From NCBI GenBank assembly GCA_038259825.1, contig JBBSOK010000066.1:1-16013 (forward strand): a stretch of 16,013 bases of DNA. The letters run 5' to 3'. The position numbers were made by a program, and so were the translations under genes. This document shows, piece after piece, positions 8,202 through 15,511 of the stretch. This DNA comes from JBBSOK01 sp038259825 (GTDB taxonomy: Bacteria > Bacteroidota > Bacteroidia > Flavobacteriales > Flavobacteriaceae). How positions within the stretch are numbered: position 1 is the stretch's first letter; every line of letters starts with the position of its first letter. The notes beneath the pieces were generated by a model. That model made no database searches, was not told the DNA's origin, and worked only from the letters and a program-made list of their open reading frames with translations.

Positions 8202-8244
8202 CTTTTTTATTTCCGCAGAGACGGGAATTTTTTAAAGTAATTTT

Positions 8245-8283
8245 AAAAAAACCAAATTCTGAAATTAAGAATTTGGTTTTTTT
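8245..8283. terminator. Bidirectional terminator between tRNA-Ala and the universal stress gene
   Basis: A perfect 16-bp inverted repeat (8245-8260 with 8268-8283) has a 7-nt loop (GAAATTA). Its outer arms are an A-run on the left and a T-run on the right, so it can end transcripts in both directions: rightward from the tRNA and leftward from the stress gene, whose stop lies 18 nt away at 8301. Confidence 0.85.
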
Positions 8284-8300
8284 ATTTGAAGTATTCTGCT

Positions 8301-9095
8301 TTAAGCATTAATTGGCAAGACTAAAAGCGGCTTGCTTGTGTAAAATTCATTTTTCATAATTTCATTCTTCTCCCATAATTTTTTGAAAAAACCTCTAGGT
8401 CTGCGAATTACACAAATCATGTCTGGCTCAAAAGTTTGGAAATATTCTATTACTGCTTGAAATGTTGATGCGTTTTCGGTTCGCTTATAAGTTGTTTGAA
8501 GATTTTCCAAATTTTGAGAAACGGCAACCATTTCTTCTGTAGTTTCCGGTGTTTCAACGTGAAGAACATTCAACTTTGCATCAAACTTATTAATTATTTT
8601 AATTAAAGCATCCAACGTTTCTTCATTCTCAAAATTACCATTTTTAAAAGCCATTAAGATATTTGTTGGAGGTGTAAATTTTGCACCTTCGGGCACAACT
8701 ATTAAAGGGATATTGGTTTGTTTTAATAATTTGCCTGAAGTTTTTCCTAAATACACACCTTCTTTTATTGAATTACTTCTGGGCGCTAAAATCATTAAAT
8801 CAATAGGTATTTGTTTATTTACCCTATTAATATTTTCCAAAACATCACCTTTTATTGGATGGGCAATTATTTGAACACCTTTACTATCTACTTTTGATAT
8901 CACGTCATTTAATCTATTTTCCGTTTCTTCTTTCAGTAGCGTATTTACTTTAGACAATCCGCCCACCTTCGAAAATTCTTGAAATACCGATACAACATAA
9001 ACGTTCGCTCCAAAGGCTGCCGCTAAGTCAATACCGTATTGTAAATTATTAATAGAATTTGAAGAAGAACCAATAGGGACAAGAATATTTTTCAT
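8301..9095 (-). CDS. Universal stress protein, tandem UspA domains
   Basis: This is a 264-aa cytosolic protein with two UspA-like halves. The first (MKNILVPIGSS to PLIVVPEG, about 1-136) is typical. The second (about 144-264, ending PLLVLPINA) is more divergent. The nucleotide-binding stretch of the first half reads LAPRSNSIKEGVYLGKTSG (104-122) and keeps only part of the G-x2-G-x9-G(S/T) pattern, so ATP binding is uncertain. Such proteins respond to starvation or oxidative stress in other bacteria; the specific role here is unknown. I chose the ATG at 9095, although the frame extends to 9128, because MKNILVP is the usual family opening and the probable -7 box (9126-9133) would lie inside the longer version. 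The gene is convergent with tRNA-Ala and divergent from the MATE gene. Confidence 0.9.
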   Translation of the reverse strand: MKNILVPIGSSSNSINNLQYGIDLAAAFGANVYVVSVFQEFSKVGGLSKVNTLLKEETENRLNDVISKVDSKGVQIIAHPIKGDVLENINRVNKQIPIDLMILAPRSNSIKEGVYLGKTSGKLLKQTNIPLIVVPEGAKFTPPTNILMAFKNGNFENEETLDALIKIINKFDAKLNVLHVETPETTEEMVAVSQNLENLQTTYKRTENASTFQAVIEYFQTFEPDMICVIRRPRGFFKKLWEKNEIMKNEFYTSKPLLVLPINA

Positions 9096-9125
9096 TATTA
9101 CCGTATTACTGTTGTAATTAATTGA

Positions 9126-9133
9126 CAAAATTA
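9126..9133 (-). promoter_or_regulatory. Candidate -7 box for the universal stress gene
   Basis: On the minus strand this reads TAATTTTG, a full match to TAnnTTTG. It predicts a transcript start near 9119 and a leader of about 24 nt to the ATG at 9095. No clear -33 TTG is visible. The site supports the shorter start for the stress protein. Confidence 0.45.
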
Positions 9134-9259
9134 AATTTTAATAACAGATAAGCCTAACTTTTAAGATTTTTTCATAAAAATAATAATTTATTAACTTTTA
9201 TAATTGAAAATGTAATCTCGTTCTAACTTTCTTTTTAAGATTTTCTTTTCACTTTACGT

Positions 9260-9267
9260 TATTTTTG
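9260..9267 (+). promoter_or_regulatory. Candidate -7 box for the MATE gene
   Basis: TATTTTTG matches TAnnTTTG and ends 11 nt before the MATE start codon, so the leader would be only about 4-6 nt. No -33 TTG is seen at standard spacing. The 9134-9259 region between this and the divergent stress promoter is AT-rich without other recognisable elements. Confidence 0.42.
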
Positions 9268-9278
9268 CCAACTTATTT

Positions 9279-10616
9279 ATGGTTCAAAAAACAGATATAT
9301 CTTTTTCTCGTATTCAGCAATTGGCAATACCAGCCATAATTGCCGGAATTGCAGAACCAGTTTTATCACTAACAGATGCAGCTGTTGTTGGAAATATTAA
9401 AGATTTTGGAATAGAATCTCTTGCTGCCGTTGGTATTGTCGGGTCATTTTTATCGGCTCTTATTTGGATTTTAGGACAAACACGAAGTTCAATTTCAGCT
9501 ATTGTTTCGCAAAATCTTGGTGCTGGCAAAATAAGTAGCCTAAACAATTTTCCTGCGCAGGCAATATATTTCAATATCATCCTTAGCATTATTGTTTTGT
9601 TTTCAACGTACTTTTTTGTTGAAGAAATTTTTAGGTTTTTAAATGCAGAAGGAATCATTCTATCATTCAGCATAGATTATTACAATATTCGGGTTTGGGG
9701 TTTCCCACTTAGTTTATTCACGTTTGCAATATTTGGACTTTTTCGCGGGCTTCAAAATACATTTTGGCCTATGATAATTGCTGCTTCAGGTGCAGCAATA
9801 AATATTGCTTTGGACTTTGCTTTGGTTTACGGAATTGCAGGTTTTATTGAGCCAATGGCGATAAAAGGTGCTGCATGGGCAAGCCTAATTTCGCAAGGTA
9901 TAATGGCAATACTGTCATTAATTTTAATACTAAAGAAGACTGAAATTTCATTACGATTAAGACTACCACTACATCCTGAAATTGGAAGATTGGTACGTAT
10001 GAGTTTCAATCTATTTATAAGGTCTATAGCGCTAAATGCCGCACTATTATTAGCAACAAGACAAGCTACTGCGCTTGGAAAAGAAATTATAGCTGCACAT
10101 ACAATTGCACTACAGCTTTGGTTATTTACAGCTTTTTTCCTTGACGGTTATGGTGCGGCAGGAAATATTTTGGGAGGAAAACTATTGGGCGAACGCAATT
10201 TTAAATCCCTTTACATATTAACAAAACGGTTGTGTGGTTATAATTTGTTAGTAGCAACGGTTTTAGTTTTAGTTGGAATTATTTTTTATGAACCGCTAGG
10301 CCGTATTTTCAATAAAGATCCAAGTGTGCTTTCAGTTTTTGAAGGTGTATTTTTTATGGTTCTAATTTGCTTGCCCTTTAATGCACTTGCTTTTACAACA
10401 GACAGTATCTTTAAAGGACTTGGAGAAATGGGCTTTCTCCGAAACGTACTTTTAGGAGCAACATTATTCGCTTTTATTCCCTTTCTGTTAATCTCAGATT
10501 ATTTAAATTGGGGTTTAATAGGTGTTTGGGTGGCGCTTATTGTTTGGATAGCGTACAGAGCTGTAGCATTACTTTTAAAATACAGAATAAAATACTTGCC
10601 ACTAGCTAAAAATTAA
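9279..10616 (+). CDS. MATE family efflux transporter (DinF-like)
   Basis: This is a 445-aa inner-membrane transporter of the multidrug and toxic compound extrusion family, which exports cationic drugs or other organic compounds using Na+ or H+ gradients. The hydrophobic pattern fits about 12 transmembrane helices in two homologous halves. The first half opens with LAIPAIIAGIAEPVLSLTDA (15-34), the P-x-EP-LxxLTDxAxVG signature with Asp33. The second begins near 240, with GAAGNILGGKLLGERN at 292-307. RGLQNTFWP (156-164) and KGLGEMGFLRN (379-389) are the matching loops of the two halves. Sequence features favour the DinF-like subgroup; substrate and coupling ion cannot be read. It is divergent from the stress gene and may share a transcript with the small membrane protein 22 nt downstream. 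Confidence 0.92.
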   Translation: MVQKTDISFSRIQQLAIPAIIAGIAEPVLSLTDAAVVGNIKDFGIESLAAVGIVGSFLSALIWILGQTRSSISAIVSQNLGAGKISSLNNFPAQAIYFNIILSIIVLFSTYFFVEEIFRFLNAEGIILSFSIDYYNIRVWGFPLSLFTFAIFGLFRGLQNTFWPMIIAASGAAINIALDFALVYGIAGFIEPMAIKGAAWASLISQGIMAILSLILILKKTEISLRLRLPLHPEIGRLVRMSFNLFIRSIALNAALLLATRQATALGKEIIAAHTIALQLWLFTAFFLDGYGAAGNILGGKLLGERNFKSLYILTKRLCGYNLLVATVLVLVGIIFYEPLGRIFNKDPSVLSVFEGVFFMVLICLPFNALAFTTDSIFKGLGEMGFLRNVLLGATLFAFIPFLLISDYLNWGLIGVWVALIVWIAYRAVALLLKYRIKYLPLAKN

Positions 10617-10638
10617 TATATTTAATTAAAAAATTAAA

Positions 10639-10737
10639 ATGGAAATAATAGAATTTATTGGTGGCCCCGGACTTTTTTTGATACTTGGATTATTGGTAAT
10701 AATTGTAGCGGTTTACAGCCGTTTTAAAAAAAGGTAA
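10639..10737 (+). CDS. Predicted 32-aa single-pass membrane protein
   Basis: An ATG-initiated 32-codon frame encodes a short acidic N-terminus (MEIIEFIGGPG), one hydrophobic helix (LFLILGLLVIIVAVY, about 12-26) and a basic tail (SRFKKR). The charge pattern predicts an N-out, C-in inner-membrane miniprotein. I do not recognise it and assign no function. It begins 22 nt after the MATE stop, in the same direction, behind an AT-only 7-bp inverted repeat (10621-10638). This suggests co-transcription with the transporter, though its own promoter cannot be excluded. The balanced hydrophobic/charged architecture and GGT GGC CCC GGA codons argue against chance, but the frame is too short to be certain. 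Confidence 0.5.
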   Translation: MEIIEFIGGPGLFLILGLLVIIVAVYSRFKKR

Positions 10738-10854
10738 AATCATTTTTACACTTATAATTTTAAATGGAAGTTTTAATTTTCTTTCATAAATAGTATTGAA
10801 CAAATTTCAATTTTTCTAAACTTGCTTTTTTCACTTCAACTTATAAAAACGTGG

Positions 10855-10862
10855 TATCTTTA
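10855..10862 (+). promoter_or_regulatory. Weak -7-like box before the queD-like gene
   Basis: TATCTTTA differs from TAnnTTTG at the last base and lies 17 nt before the ATG at 10880. The nearest TTG (10822-10824) is too far. The rest of the 10738-10879 interval is AT-rich with nothing else recognisable. Confidence 0.27.
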
Positions 10863-10879
10863 CCATCTACAATTTTTAT

Positions 10880-11329
10880 ATGAGCAAAATAAGAATAACC
10901 AAACAATTTTCTTTTGAAACTGGACACGCGCTTTACGGCTATGATGGTAAATGTCGTAATGTTCATGGGCATAGTTATAAACTCTCTGTAACCGTTATCG
11001 GAAATCCGATTGAAGACAATACAAATGTAAAATTTGGAATGGTAATAGATTTTACCGACCTCAAGAATATTGTAAAAGAAGAGATTGTTGATGTTTTTGA
11101 CCACGCAACTGTTTTCAATAAAAATACTCCGCACGTAGAATTGGCGCACGAACTTGAAAAACGAGGACACAGCGTATTGTTGGTGAACTATCAACCAACA
11201 AGTGAAATGATGGTTATAGATTTTGCTGAAAAAATTAAGCAACGTCTTCCAAAGAGCATTAGTTTATTTTCATTAAGGCTTCAAGAAACCGCCTCAAGCT
11301 ATGCAGAATGGTTTGCTGACGATAATTAA
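10880..11329 (+). CDS. queD: 6-carboxy-5,6,7,8-tetrahydropterin synthase (QueD/PTPS family)
   Basis: This 149-aa cytosolic zinc enzyme of the tunnelling-fold PTPS family most likely converts 7,8-dihydroneopterin triphosphate to 6-carboxytetrahydropterin on the path to preQ0 and queuosine. Zinc ligands are His16 (TGHAL) and His29/His31 in VHGHSY. The catalytic Cys25 lies in CRNVHGH, the C-x3-HGH pattern of QueD and PTPS, which excludes the folate-type PTPS-III variants where Glu replaces it. FDHATVFN supplies the Asp-His pair and LQETASSYAEW near the C-terminus carries the pterin-anchoring Glu. No other queuosine gene is in the window, so a role in pterin biosynthesis proper remains possible. 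The lpxH-like gene follows after 24 nt. Confidence 0.88.
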   Translation: MSKIRITKQFSFETGHALYGYDGKCRNVHGHSYKLSVTVIGNPIEDNTNVKFGMVIDFTDLKNIVKEEIVDVFDHATVFNKNTPHVELAHELEKRGHSVLLVNYQPTSEMMVIDFAEKIKQRLPKSISLFSLRLQETASSYAEWFADDN

Positions 11330-11341
11330 TAGCCAATTAGC

Positions 11342-11349
11342 TACCTTTG
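11342..11349 (+). promoter_or_regulatory. Candidate -7 box almost abutting the lpxH-like start
   Basis: TACCTTTG matches TAnnTTTG and ends 4 nt before the ATG at 11354. If used, the transcript would begin at or just after the start codon, giving a leaderless mRNA. Otherwise the gene is read from the queD transcript 24 nt upstream. Either the box is fortuitous or the gene has two modes of expression. Confidence 0.3.
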
Positions 11350-11353
11350 CCAA

Positions 11354-12118
11354 ATGCAAATTCCCCACGGAAAAAAGATATATTTCTCTAGCGACAATCA
11401 CTTGGGCGCGCCTACTTCGGCCGAAAGTAAACCGCGTGAAAAAAAGTTTTTAAAGTGGTTGGATTTTGTAAAAGAAGATGCTGCAGCCATTTTTTTGTTG
11501 GGCGATCTTTTCGATTTTTGGTTTGAATATAAAACAGTGGTTCCAAAAGGCTTTGTTCGCGTCTTAGGCAAACTTGCGGAATTACAGGATAGCGGAATAC
11601 AAATACACTTTTTTGTTGGCAACCACGATTTATGGATGAAGGGCTATTTTGAAGAAGAACTTAACATTCCCGTTTATAAAGAACCAAAAGCTTTTACCTT
11701 TAACAATAAGGAGTTTTTTATTGGTCACGGCGATGGCAAAGGTCCTGGCGATATTGGTTATAAACGGATGAAAAAGGTTTTTCAAAGCCCGTTTTTCAAC
11801 TTTATGTTTAAATGGTTACATCCAGATATTGGTGTGCGTTTGGCGCAACATCTTTCAGTTAAGAATAAGCTGATTTCTGGCGACGATGACAAACATTTTT
11901 TAGGCGAAGAAAATGAATGGCTGGCTTTATACGCCAAACGAAAACTTGAAACAAAGCATTTCGACTACTTTATTTTTGGCCACAGGCATTTATCTATGAC
12001 TATTAAAGTTGGCGAAAATTCAACATATTTCAACCTCGGCGATTGGATAACGCACTACACCTACGGCGTATTTGATGGTGAAATTTTTGAATTGAAAGAA
12101 TTTCAAATTGAGCATTAA
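11354..12118 (+). CDS. lpxH: LpxH-like UDP-2,3-diacylglucosamine diphosphatase (metallophosphoesterase)
   Basis: This 254-aa calcineurin-like phosphoesterase most likely hydrolyses UDP-2,3-diacylglucosamine to lipid X and UMP in lipid A biosynthesis, at the cytosolic face of the inner membrane. The full metal-site series is present: SSDNHLG (Asp14, His16), GDLFDFW (Asp51), GNHD (Asn90, His91), GHGDGKG (His125) and FGHRH (His210, His212). The GPGDIGYK stretch after His125 and the hydrophobic insert SPFFNFMFKWLHP are in keeping with LpxH lipid-binding forms. The N-terminus MQIPHGKKIYFSSDNHLG supports the chosen ATG. It is downstream of queD and convergent with recJ. No other lipid A gene is near, so the substrate is assigned by family. 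Confidence 0.85.
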   Translation: MQIPHGKKIYFSSDNHLGAPTSAESKPREKKFLKWLDFVKEDAAAIFLLGDLFDFWFEYKTVVPKGFVRVLGKLAELQDSGIQIHFFVGNHDLWMKGYFEEELNIPVYKEPKAFTFNNKEFFIGHGDGKGPGDIGYKRMKKVFQSPFFNFMFKWLHPDIGVRLAQHLSVKNKLISGDDDKHFLGEENEWLALYAKRKLETKHFDYFIFGHRHLSMTIKVGENSTYFNLGDWITHYTYGVFDGEIFELKEFQIEH

Positions 12119-12130
12119 TTACCCACATTC

Positions 12131-12146
12131 AGTAAACTTATTTACT
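12131..12146. terminator. Possible weak hairpin between convergent lpxH-like and recJ genes
   Basis: AGTAAA (12131-12136) and TTTACT (12141-12146) form a perfect 6-bp stem with a 4-nt loop in the 59-nt convergent interval. The stem is AT-rich and has no T-run on either side, so it would be a weak terminator at best. Confidence 0.22.
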
Positions 12147-12177
12147 ACAAACTGCAACTGAAAACTGCCTAACTTGC

Positions 12178-13869
12178 TTATTCGCGAATATCCTTTAGCC
12201 GTAATTGGAGGCTTACATTGCCTTGCCAATTGTTTTCATCAAGATTATAAACAGCTTTAAAAGGTACTTTGCCGCAAGCAATTTCCTGCTTATCTGCCAT
12301 CCCAAAACCAATTGCTGCAAAAGGAGCTGAATCGCCTTGTTTTACTGTAACGCGTAAATGCGTTTTATCTTCACCAACGCATTTTCCCCAACCCGTATCT
12401 TTTAGATTGTTGCTCATAAAAGTAGGCGTCATATTTCCCGGGCCAAAAGGTGCCATCTGTGAAAGAATACGATAAAATTTTGGCGTAAGATCGCTTAATT
12501 CTAATTCTGCATCTATTAAAATTTCGGGCGTAAGAAGGTTTTTGTCGATGGTTTCTGAAACTACCTTTTCAAATTCTGCTTTAAAATTTTCAAAATCTTT
12601 TTCAAAAAGTGTGAGTCCGGCGGCGTACATATGTCCGCCAAATTGTTCAATATATTCTGCACAACCTTCAAGTGCGTTATAAACATCAAAACCTCTAACA
12701 GATCTTGCCGATGCTGCCAATTTCTCTCCGCTTTTTGTGAAAACTAAGGTTGGTCGATAATAGGTTTCGGTTAGGCGCGATGCTACAATGCCAATAACAC
12801 CTTTATGCCAGGATTCTTTGTAAACAACAGTTGTTAAACGTTCTTCTTCTTTATTATCAATTATTTGCTGCAAAGCTTCAACCGTTATGCTTTTGTCAGC
12901 TTCTCTCCTATCGCTATTAAATTTTTCGATTTCTTCCGCATATTTTGTGGCTAAAATAATATCGGTTTCCGTTAGTAACGTAACTGCGTGATTGCCGTGT
13001 TTCATTCTTCCGGCGGCATTTATTCTTGGGGCAATTATAAAAACAACATCGGTTATGGTAAGCGTTTCCTTTTTTATTTCCTTCAAAATAGCTTTAAAAC
13101 CTGTACGCGGATTGCTATTTATTACTTTTAAACCGTAATAGGCCAAAATCCTATTTTCGCCAGTAATAGGCACAATGTCTGCGCCGATGGCCGTTGCAAC
13201 CAAATCTAAATACAGCAGTAAATCGTCAATTTCCTCGCCTCTGTTTTTCGCTAAGGCTTGAATCAATTTAAAGCCAACGCCACAACCGCATAATTCTTTA
13301 TATGGATAATTACAATCTTCCCGTTTTGGATCTAAAACGGCGACCGCTTTTGGTATTTCTTTTCCCGGACGGTGATGATCGCAAATAATAAAATCTATAT
13401 TTTTTGCTGAAGCATATGCAACTTTTTCAATTGCTTTTATGCCGCAATCTAATGCTATTATTAATGAAAAATCATTGTCGTGTGCATAGTCAATTCCTTT
13501 ATAAGAAACACCGTAACCTTCATCATATCTATCTGGAATGTAGGTTGAAACATTAGGATAATAACTTTTTAAATAGGAAGAAAGCAACGCAACGCTCGTT
13601 GTTCCGTCTACATCATAATCGCCAAAAACTAGAATATTTTCGTTGTTCTCAATTGCTTTTTCAATACGAGCAACGGCTAAATCCATATCTTTCATCAAAT
13701 ATGGGTCGTGCAGATTTTCTAGACTTGGACGGAAAAATTCTTCTGCCTCTTCAAAAGTTTCAATCCCGCGCTGAATTAATAAAGACGCCATAATTTCAGA
13801 AACGCCGATGGCTTTTGAAAGTTGGGTTATTTTATCTTGTTCGGGTTTTGGTTTTAGGGTCCAGCGCAT
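12178..13869 (-). CDS. recJ: Single-stranded-DNA-specific exonuclease RecJ
   Basis: RecJ is a 5'-3' single-strand exonuclease acting in recombination, mismatch and base-excision repair, with Mn/Mg at a DHH active site. The 563-aa protein has the normal length for the phylum. Motifs in order are FGDYDVDGTTS (82-92, metal aspartates 84/86/88), ALDCG (139-143), ICDHHRPGKEIP (162-173, Asp164-His165-His166), LVATAIGADIVP (223-234) and APRINAAGRM (280-289). The DHHA1 domain follows with SARSVRGFDVY (387-397) and GGHMYAAG (411-418), then the C-terminal OB-type domain. All catalytic residues appear intact. The start MRWTLKPKPEQDKI is typical of flavobacterial RecJ. It is convergent with lpxH and divergent from the delta-60 gene. 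Confidence 0.95.
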   Translation of the reverse strand: MRWTLKPKPEQDKITQLSKAIGVSEIMASLLIQRGIETFEEAEEFFRPSLENLHDPYLMKDMDLAVARIEKAIENNENILVFGDYDVDGTTSVALLSSYLKSYYPNVSTYIPDRYDEGYGVSYKGIDYAHDNDFSLIIALDCGIKAIEKVAYASAKNIDFIICDHHRPGKEIPKAVAVLDPKREDCNYPYKELCGCGVGFKLIQALAKNRGEEIDDLLLYLDLVATAIGADIVPITGENRILAYYGLKVINSNPRTGFKAILKEIKKETLTITDVVFIIAPRINAAGRMKHGNHAVTLLTETDIILATKYAEEIEKFNSDRREADKSITVEALQQIIDNKEEERLTTVVYKESWHKGVIGIVASRLTETYYRPTLVFTKSGEKLAASARSVRGFDVYNALEGCAEYIEQFGGHMYAAGLTLFEKDFENFKAEFEKVVSETIDKNLLTPEILIDAELELSDLTPKFYRILSQMAPFGPGNMTPTFMSNNLKDTGWGKCVGEDKTHLRVTVKQGDSAPFAAIGFGMADKQEIACGKVPFKAVYNLDENNWQGNVSLQLRLKDIRE

Positions 13870-13903
13870 TTAAATATTAAATAATTTGATTTAGATTGAA
13901 TCG

Positions 13904-13911
13904 TAAAAGTA
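13904..13911 (-). promoter_or_regulatory. Weak -7-like box for recJ
   Basis: On the minus strand this reads TACTTTTA, one base off TAnnTTTG and identical to the OmpA and tRNA boxes in its first seven bases. It lies 34 nt before the recJ ATG and predicts a leader of about 28 nt. No TTG at good spacing was found. Confidence 0.3.
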
Positions 13912-13943
13912 TAAAGATAATTTTCGAGTAAATCTATTTGCAT

Positions 13944-13991
13944 CAATTTTATTTGTATTTTTCAATGGTTAAAACAGTAAATCAGGTATTT
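13944..13991 (+). promoter_or_regulatory. Leader/promoter region of delta-60 gene 1, conserved with gene 2
   Basis: This region shares the block TTTATTTGTATTTT with the leader of the next gene (15467-15511) and ends ATCAGGTATTT before the ATG, against ATCAGCTATTT there. TTTATTTG (13948-13955) is a 7-of-8 match to the -7 consensus and would give a leader of about 30 nt. Conservation across the two paralogues suggests the regulatory region was duplicated together with the coding region. Confidence 0.45.
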
Positions 13992-15458
13992 ATGAAAAAA
14001 ATGCTTCTAATATTTTTAGTATTCTTCTTTACGTTTATTTCAAAAGTAAGCGCTCAAGATGGCAGTCCTGATTTAAGTTATGGGGATAATGGTATCGTCA
14101 TTTCTGATATTGGTGTAGAGGGCATCAAATATATCTCTAGTGTAGACCAAGGACCAGATAATCGAATTATTGTTAGTGGCGAAGTCTACAATACTGTGGA
14201 AAATCGTACTGACAATTTTATAATCGCATATCTTGAAGATGGAATCGTTGATACAAATTTTGCTGTTGAAGGCATATATTGGACTAACGGAACTGAAGAA
14301 AGTAATATTGGAATTACAGTTCTATCAAATAATAAAATTCTGGTTAAAAGCCGAACAGTTTCAGCTTACGTAATTAAAAGGCTTATGCCGAATGGTGAGA
14401 TTGACACAGAATTTGCAGACAACGGATATTTACAACCATTTGCAGATGAAGTATTTATACAAAAAATAATTGATGATGAAATTGGTGATTTTAAGGTTTT
14501 AGGGATTAATAGAGAAGAAAACGAGCCTATTTTATTAATTAAAAGTTATGATTTAAACGGACAATTAGATACAACTTTTGCAACTAACGGATTGTTTTCA
14601 CAAAGCTTGGGAAATATAAATTATTTTTATGTTTCAACTTTTGTAGAACACGAAGATTCAATTTATTTAAATGTAACTTTTTTTGAAAACGAAATTAACC
14701 TAAGCTATATTTTAAAAATCTCTTCAAACGGGGAACAAGATACATCTTTTGGTATAGATGGAAAGGTGACTATTCCGCTAGAGCCAGAATTTATCACTTA
14801 CTTCACTATTTTTAACAATGGGAAATTTTTGGTTGGTGGTTCCTATTATGACGACAATATTGAAAACTATGTAAAGAAAACAATAAAAATGAATACCGAT
14901 GGAACTCTAGATACTAGTTTTGGTAATAGTGGTTCTATTTTAGGAATTACTGGAGGAAATATTCAGCAAAATGATAGGTTTATTGCCTCAACTTCTTATT
15001 CTGATTTCGAAGGCGGAATAACTTTGAATTACTCCAGATATTTTGCTGATGGAACTATTGATGATTCTTTTAATTTTAACGCTAACTATAGCGCGCTAAA
15101 TAGCGGACACTTCTTAACTCTAAACGACGGCAATTTTTTGGTTGTTGGAGCAGATATTTGGTATAACGGAGAACCATATAATATTATACTTCAACGATTT
15201 TCTAACAGTCCGTTGGGTATTTCAGAATTTAATACACCATTAATAAAGATTTTCCCAAACCCTTCAACAGGCATCTTCACTCTTGAAAGCAATTCAATTT
15301 CAGAAAATACCAACTACCAAATTACCGATGCTAGCGGGAAGATTGTTCAAATTGGAAATTTGGAAACACAACAAAACCAAATAGATTTAAGTTCGGCACA
15401 AAGCGGTGTTTACTTTTTAAGAGTAGGAAATTCAGTTATGAGATTGTTGAAGAATTGA
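13992..15458 (+). CDS. Secreted delta-60 repeat protein with T9SS type A sorting domain
   Basis: This is a predicted extracellular or surface protein of unknown function exported by Sec and then the type IX secretion system. I start it at 13992 (488 aa) although the frame extends to 13938, because MKKMLLIFLVFFFTFISKVSA is a clear signal peptide (1-21). Seven delta-60 repeats are marked by (D/N)Gx(I/L/V)D-x-x-F motifs with Asp at 27, 87, 138, 193, 250, 307 and 357. Spacing is 50-60 residues, compatible with a seven-bladed propeller. The last repeat is degenerate and lacks the FxxxG end. From about 408, LGISEFN leads into the sorting domain: IFPNPSTGIFTLES (420-433), YQITDASGKIV (442-452), SGVYFLRVG (471-479) and the terminal RLLKN. 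The next gene is a paralogue starting 53 nt after the stop. Confidence 0.9.
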   Translation: MKKMLLIFLVFFFTFISKVSAQDGSPDLSYGDNGIVISDIGVEGIKYISSVDQGPDNRIIVSGEVYNTVENRTDNFIIAYLEDGIVDTNFAVEGIYWTNGTEESNIGITVLSNNKILVKSRTVSAYVIKRLMPNGEIDTEFADNGYLQPFADEVFIQKIIDDEIGDFKVLGINREENEPILLIKSYDLNGQLDTTFATNGLFSQSLGNINYFYVSTFVEHEDSIYLNVTFFENEINLSYILKISSNGEQDTSFGIDGKVTIPLEPEFITYFTIFNNGKFLVGGSYYDDNIENYVKKTIKMNTDGTLDTSFGNSGSILGITGGNIQQNDRFIASTSYSDFEGGITLNYSRYFADGTIDDSFNFNANYSALNSGHFLTLNDGNFLVVGADIWYNGEPYNIILQRFSNSPLGISEFNTPLIKIFPNPSTGIFTLESNSISENTNYQITDASGKIVQIGNLETQQNQIDLSSAQSGVYFLRVGNSVMRLLKN

Positions 15459-15466
15459 TTTGTGTA

Positions 15467-15511
15467 CAATTTATTTGTATTTTACCTTAAATAGAAATTA
15501 ATCAGCTATTT
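15467..15511 (+). promoter_or_regulatory. Leader/promoter region of delta-60 gene 2
   Basis: TTTATTTG (15470-15477) is a 7-of-8 match to the -7 consensus, with TTG (15447-15449) 20 nt upstream, inside the end of the preceding gene. The block TTTATTTGTATTTT and the ATCAGCTATTT before the ATG match the leader of gene 1. Gene 2 therefore probably has its own promoter instead of depending on read-through. Confidence 0.45.

Noticed and set aside
8128..8244. tRNA-Ala as an integration site for a mobile element
   Set aside because: No integrase gene, no repeated 3' tRNA fragment and no compositional break follow; the downstream genes are ordinary.
13938..13991. N-terminal extension of delta-60 gene 1 (18 extra codons)
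   Set aside because: The extension precedes an obvious signal peptide and covers the conserved leader shared with gene 2; the ATG at 13992 is equivalent to that of the paralogue.
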